Source: Gavia stellata
Lineage: Eukaryota > Chordata > Aves > Gaviiformes > Gaviidae
Direction of reading: 5' to 3'
NCBI RefSeq assembly: GCF_030936135.1
Contig: NC_082595.1
Location: 109,384,334-109,448,333, forward strand
Length of the DNA: 64,000 bases
The notes beneath the pieces are model-generated. The model made no database searches and was not told where the DNA came from. It worked only from the letters and a program-made list of their open reading frames with translations. Made by a program: the position numbers and the translations under genes. Shown here one piece after another: positions 60,595 to 64,000 of this stretch (positions are counted from its first letter, which is position 1; the number at the start of each line of letters is the position of its first letter).

Positions 60595-60765
60595 TGGCCT
60601 CCTGTGTCCCTGGCACCGATCTCTGAGCCGCCCTCTGAGACAGCCCGTGCCCTCACAGCATTTTCGGGACGATGCTGCGTGGAGGCACCAAGCACTGCCG
60701 GGAGCGGCAGCAATCCCGAACAGCTGGAACGTGGTCCCGTGGGAATCCCTTACCCCAGTGTCCCC

Positions 60766-60771
60766 AATAAA
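60766..60771 (+). promoter_or_regulatory. AvBD5: AvBD5 poly(A) signal AATAAA
   Basis: AATAAA lies 171 bp after the AvBD5 stop codon, giving a 3' UTR of about 190 bp. Confidence 0.75.
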
Positions 60772-60789
60772 AGCTGGTGGTTTGCATTC

Positions 60790-62960
60790 CCGTTGCCGAG
60801 GGATGTGTGTATCTCCTCAAGGAGGGATGTGCAGGCGTGCATCTCTTTTCTCTGCATGCAGGGAAGGGCAGAGAAGACGGAGCCACAAATACACACACCC
60901 CCCACCCTCACCTACCCTCTCTCCAAGTGCGCCCCAAACCACCCCAGCACCTCCCTAGTATGGGGGTACACACACGGGTCCCCAACACCATCCTTCTCTC
61001 TCAGCAAGGGCATCTCTGCACCTCACATCCAGGGTCAGGGACGGGGGGGTTGCTATGAACCCCCTAACTTCAGTGGGTGCCTGCTGGTTGTCCACTGGGT
61101 CCCAAGCTGGTTCAAGAGTCCCCGTGGGGCTGCTTCACAGGACAAGCCACTCTGGTGGCCTTGGGTCCATCCCCAGCTGTGGGGCCTGGGTGCGTGGCAT
61201 CGGGGGGGTGTTGTGGGGTCCAGGGATAGCTGGCGGGGCAGGGGAAGTCAATCTGCCCCTGAGGAAATAGGGATTGATGGCTGTGCCAAGAGGCCACTCA
61301 GGAGCTTGGGACTGAGTTGGGGGTCAGTGCTGTGTGAGGGGGTGCAAGACCCGGGACTGGGCTGGGCGGGTCTGTTAGGAGCCCAGGGCCAGGCTGTGGG
61401 TCAACATTGTGGGTGAGCCTTGGGGCAGATTGGTGATGCTCAGCTCAGGGGGGCTATGGGAGTGGCCCCTGCACTGCCATGGGGCAGTCACCATGGGGGC
61501 TGGCAGCACAGGGGTCATCCCACTGCTCCCAGCCAGGGAGCAGGGCAGGTCAGGGGGGCTGGGAGCAGCCTCAGCCTGGGGCATTGGGCATCTCTGTGGG
61601 GATGGGCCAAGGCCAGGCCAGGATGTCAGCTGTGGGTCAAAGCCCAGGCCTGGATCAGCAGGGCCAAGCTGCAGCTCTGGTGGGGTCCAGCACAAGACCA
61701 CGAGATTCCCAGCCCAAAACAGGTCCCTTGGGCAGGGGTTGGCCCCATCCATGGGCTCCCTACAGCGTAAGCTGGAAGCCCTCTCCACGCCATAATAGCA
61801 GCCCTTGGCTATGCTGGCCCTGGACTGGTCCTGAGCCTGGTACCAAACCTCCAGGAGTGAGGATGCTCCCAGGATCCCTACACCCGCCAAGACACTGCCG
61901 TGGACACCCAATCCTACTTCTATGGATTGCTGCTCGGGGAAAATCCCCATCATGTGCCTCTCTGATAGATGGCACCAGACCCTTTGTCTCTGACGTATCC
62001 AACCTCAAGACCCTTCGTTCTCTCCAGGATACAGAGCTTTGGTCTCTCTGGGCAATGGACCAGTACTCTTGGTACTCGCTCCCATACCCAGTACTGTGGC
62101 TTGAAGTTTGCTAGAGGACTGCACAATCATGCACACACACCATAGACAGATTGTTCGTACAAAAAAGGTAGAAACAAAGTTTACTAGGAATATAGGACAG
62201 ATTATGGTGATCAAATATAGGGCATGGCCAGAGAAGCATATTGACCAGCAGCCTGCTTTCATGAGCTTGGGCCCTTTCACCCCTTGATTCTCTCTGTTCC
62301 TCATGACCTCTTTCTCCATGACTCACCTTGATCTTTACCGTTCTGAAGCATCACATAGTTCCTATCAGTCCATGAACTCTCTTAATCAGGTCCACATCTT
62401 CACCTTCATTCAATAGTTTCCCTTAGTTTGCATACCTTTACCCAGAGACTTTTTTCTGTTGAACCATATTTGTGGGTTTTGTATCAGAAACGACAGTTTA
62501 GGAGCAGTGAATTCAGACAGAATTAGATGAGCTGTGATCTCACCTGATCACTTTTCCTCTCTTCACTGTTCGTTAATCTGAGTAGCCATCAGAAAGGTAG
62601 ACTTACCATTGTCATTTCCTGGCGGGTCAAATGCAAATCACCTTGGCAAGGATGAAGCTGTTCTTGTGTTGTTAAAAGAGGAGGAAATTAAAATATTTTG
62701 TATTATCCTGCACGTCACACACTACCCGCTTACTTAGTAAACTGAGAGGAAAGGAAGAGACAAATATTTTATTCTTTTATGGGACTGGTTGCTACTGATG
62801 TCTACACCAACCAGTCTGCTTTGTCCATCCCTGGTAGTTCATGCTGAGCCACTGCAGTTCGCATGTCCGCTGTGCAGCGGTGTGTCACAAAATGTGTGGC
62901 ATGAGGATAACGGTGAAGATCGCAACAAGGTGCAAGCCTGCCACCCCCAAGAAGATGGGT
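60790..62960. other. Downstream flank of AvBD5, nothing recognised
   Basis: No further defensin exon found. The open frames here (for example 61375-61953 complement and 61479-62114) overlap each other on opposite strands and lack domains. The part from about 61050 to 61800 is G-rich and may inflate open-frame length. Confidence 0.45.
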
Positions 62961-62968
62961 CACATTCT

Positions 62969-63035
62969 GATTGGCCAAGGGGAGATGTGTCAGCAGGAAT
63001 AAGCATGTGTTCCACCCACCAGCAGTGGTATAAAA
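62969..63035 (+). promoter_or_regulatory. Promoter-like block: inverted CCAAT box plus TATAAAA
   Basis: GATTGGCC (62969-62976) and TATAAAA (63029-63035) are spaced about 55 bp apart, the classic arrangement of a focused promoter or an LTR U3 region. Predicted initiation near 63060 falls just before the CR1 copy that begins at about 63076. No gene could be attached to it. Confidence 0.4.
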
Positions 63036-63075
63036 CCAGGTTGTTTTGGGCAAAGTGGTATTCCCTGACTGCAAG

Positions 63076-63740
63076 TGCATCTGGACTTGTATCAGAAATG
63101 GTGTGGCCAGCAGGAGCAGGGAGGTGATCATGCCTCTGTACTCGGCTCTGGTAAGGCCACACCTCGAATACTGTGTTCAGTTTTGGGCCCCTCACTACAA
63201 GAAGGACATTGAGGTGCTGGAGCGTGTCCAGAGAAGGGCGACGGAGCTGGTGAGGGGTCTGGAACACAAGTCTGATGAGGAGCGGCTGAGGGAGCTGGGG
63301 TTGTTCAGTCTGGAGAAGAGGAGGCTGAGGGGACACCTCATCGCTCTCTACAATGACCTGAAAGGGGGTTGCAGAGAGGTGGGTGTTGGTCTCTTCTCCC
63401 AAGTGACGAGTGACAGGACAAGAGGAAATGGCCTCAAGTTGTGCCAGGGGAGGTTCAGGCTGGATATTAGGAAAAAGTTCTTTTCTGAGAGAGTAGTGAA
63501 ACATTGGAATAGGCTGCCCAGGGAGGTGGTAGAGTCACCCTCCCTGGAGGTATTCAAGGAGCGTGTGGATGTGGCATTGTGGGATGTGGCTTGATGGGCA
63601 TGGTGCTGTGTGGTGTTGGGTGGGTTGGTTTTTGGTGTGTTGTTTTTTTTTTTTTTTTTTTTTTTTTTTTCCCCAGGTTGACTTGATGATCTTACAGGTC
63701 TTTTCCAACCTTAGTGATTCTGTGATTCTGTGATTCTGTG
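63076..63740 (+). mobile_element. CR1 LINE, 5'-truncated, plus strand
   Basis: Encodes the C-terminal ORF2 segment ([67 protein letters not shown]), uninterrupted to a TGA at 63592-63594. The 3' UTR follows, with a T28 run at 63643-63670, and then three ATTCTGTG-type terminal repeats ending near 63740. It closely resembles the 30769-31704 copy but lies in opposite orientation. The intact frame over this length suggests a fairly young insertion. Confidence 0.95.
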
Positions 63741-64000
63741 GACGCAAGCGATTCCTGTTGGGTTTGTTAGTGCTTGAACACCAAGACCTTCATCAGGTAG
63801 GTAACTGCGGGGTCTCTTTCTGGACAGCTGTCCATTGCACCTCTCTCTTCAGCTCCTGAAACTTTCTAAATGACAAACTGTTGGTAGTATCTATGCATAT
63901 CATGAGGCCATCTGAGCTTTCCAAGAAAGAACACTAATTGTCTGTATCAGTCAGCAATTATCTGAGCCCAGCATATGCTGAAAATGAAACTGGGTTTCCT
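63741..64000. other. Window end, nothing recognised
   Basis: No exon or repeat family supported in the final 260 bp. Confidence 0.5.

Noticed and set aside
61375-62114. 192-codon minus-strand frame and overlapping 211-codon plus-strand frame after AvBD5
   Set aside because: Opposite-strand overlap in G-rich DNA without any domain, signal peptide or splice structure.
60790-64000. Search for a fourth defensin after AvBD5
   Set aside because: No exon with the C-x6-C-x4-C-x9-C-x5/6-CC pattern or a matching signal exon was found in any frame.

Overview
The window is bird nuclear DNA, on three grounds. It carries avian beta-defensin genes, CR1 LINE copies with the typical avian 3' end (short repeats of ATTCTGTG), and an avian ERVL-type solo LTR. 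The genes are vertebrate split genes with GT-AG introns. The LTR type and the defensins fit a non-galliform bird, but the exact species is not readable from the sequence. All coding exons below were placed by hand from reading frame, splice sites and recognised family sequence.

Layout, left to right. (1) 1506-1577, plus strand: what looks like the last coding exon of EFHC1, followed by a poly(A) signal. (2) 3335-25274, minus strand: complete TRAM2 in 11 coding exons, with a 3' UTR of about 4.5 kb, converging on EFHC1. A perfect 17-bp minisatellite sits in intron 4 and a very GC-rich promoter at the start codon. (3) 25632-27175: an array of about 37 copies of a 41-bp repeat just upstream of TRAM2. 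(4) 27-34 kb: no gene seen, one truncated CR1. (5) 34098-40729, minus strand: complete XKR5 in 7 coding exons (662 aa), with an ERVL-type solo LTR in intron 3 and an AT-rich repeat in intron 1. (6) 41021-41712: a second, unrelated 41-bp array just upstream of XKR5. (7) 44-60.8 kb, plus strand: three avian beta-defensin genes, AvBD14, AvBD4 and AvBD5, separated by gene-free spacers with CR1 pieces. (8) 60.8-64 kb: no gene seen, but a promoter-like block runs into a CR1 copy.

TRAM2 acts at the ER translocon and XKR5 is a polytopic XK-family membrane protein. The three defensins are secreted, six-cysteine antimicrobial peptides. The window is therefore the TRAM2/XKR5 edge of the avian beta-defensin cluster, and the rest of the cluster probably lies beyond 64 kb. 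XKR5 next to beta-defensins also occurs in mammals (human 8p23.1), so this linkage is probably ancestral to amniotes.

I saw no clearly new molecular system. The most unusual structure is the pair of 41-bp arrays, each directly upstream of the GC-rich start of one of two neighbouring minus-strand genes, and both free of stop codons over long stretches because their period is not a multiple of three.
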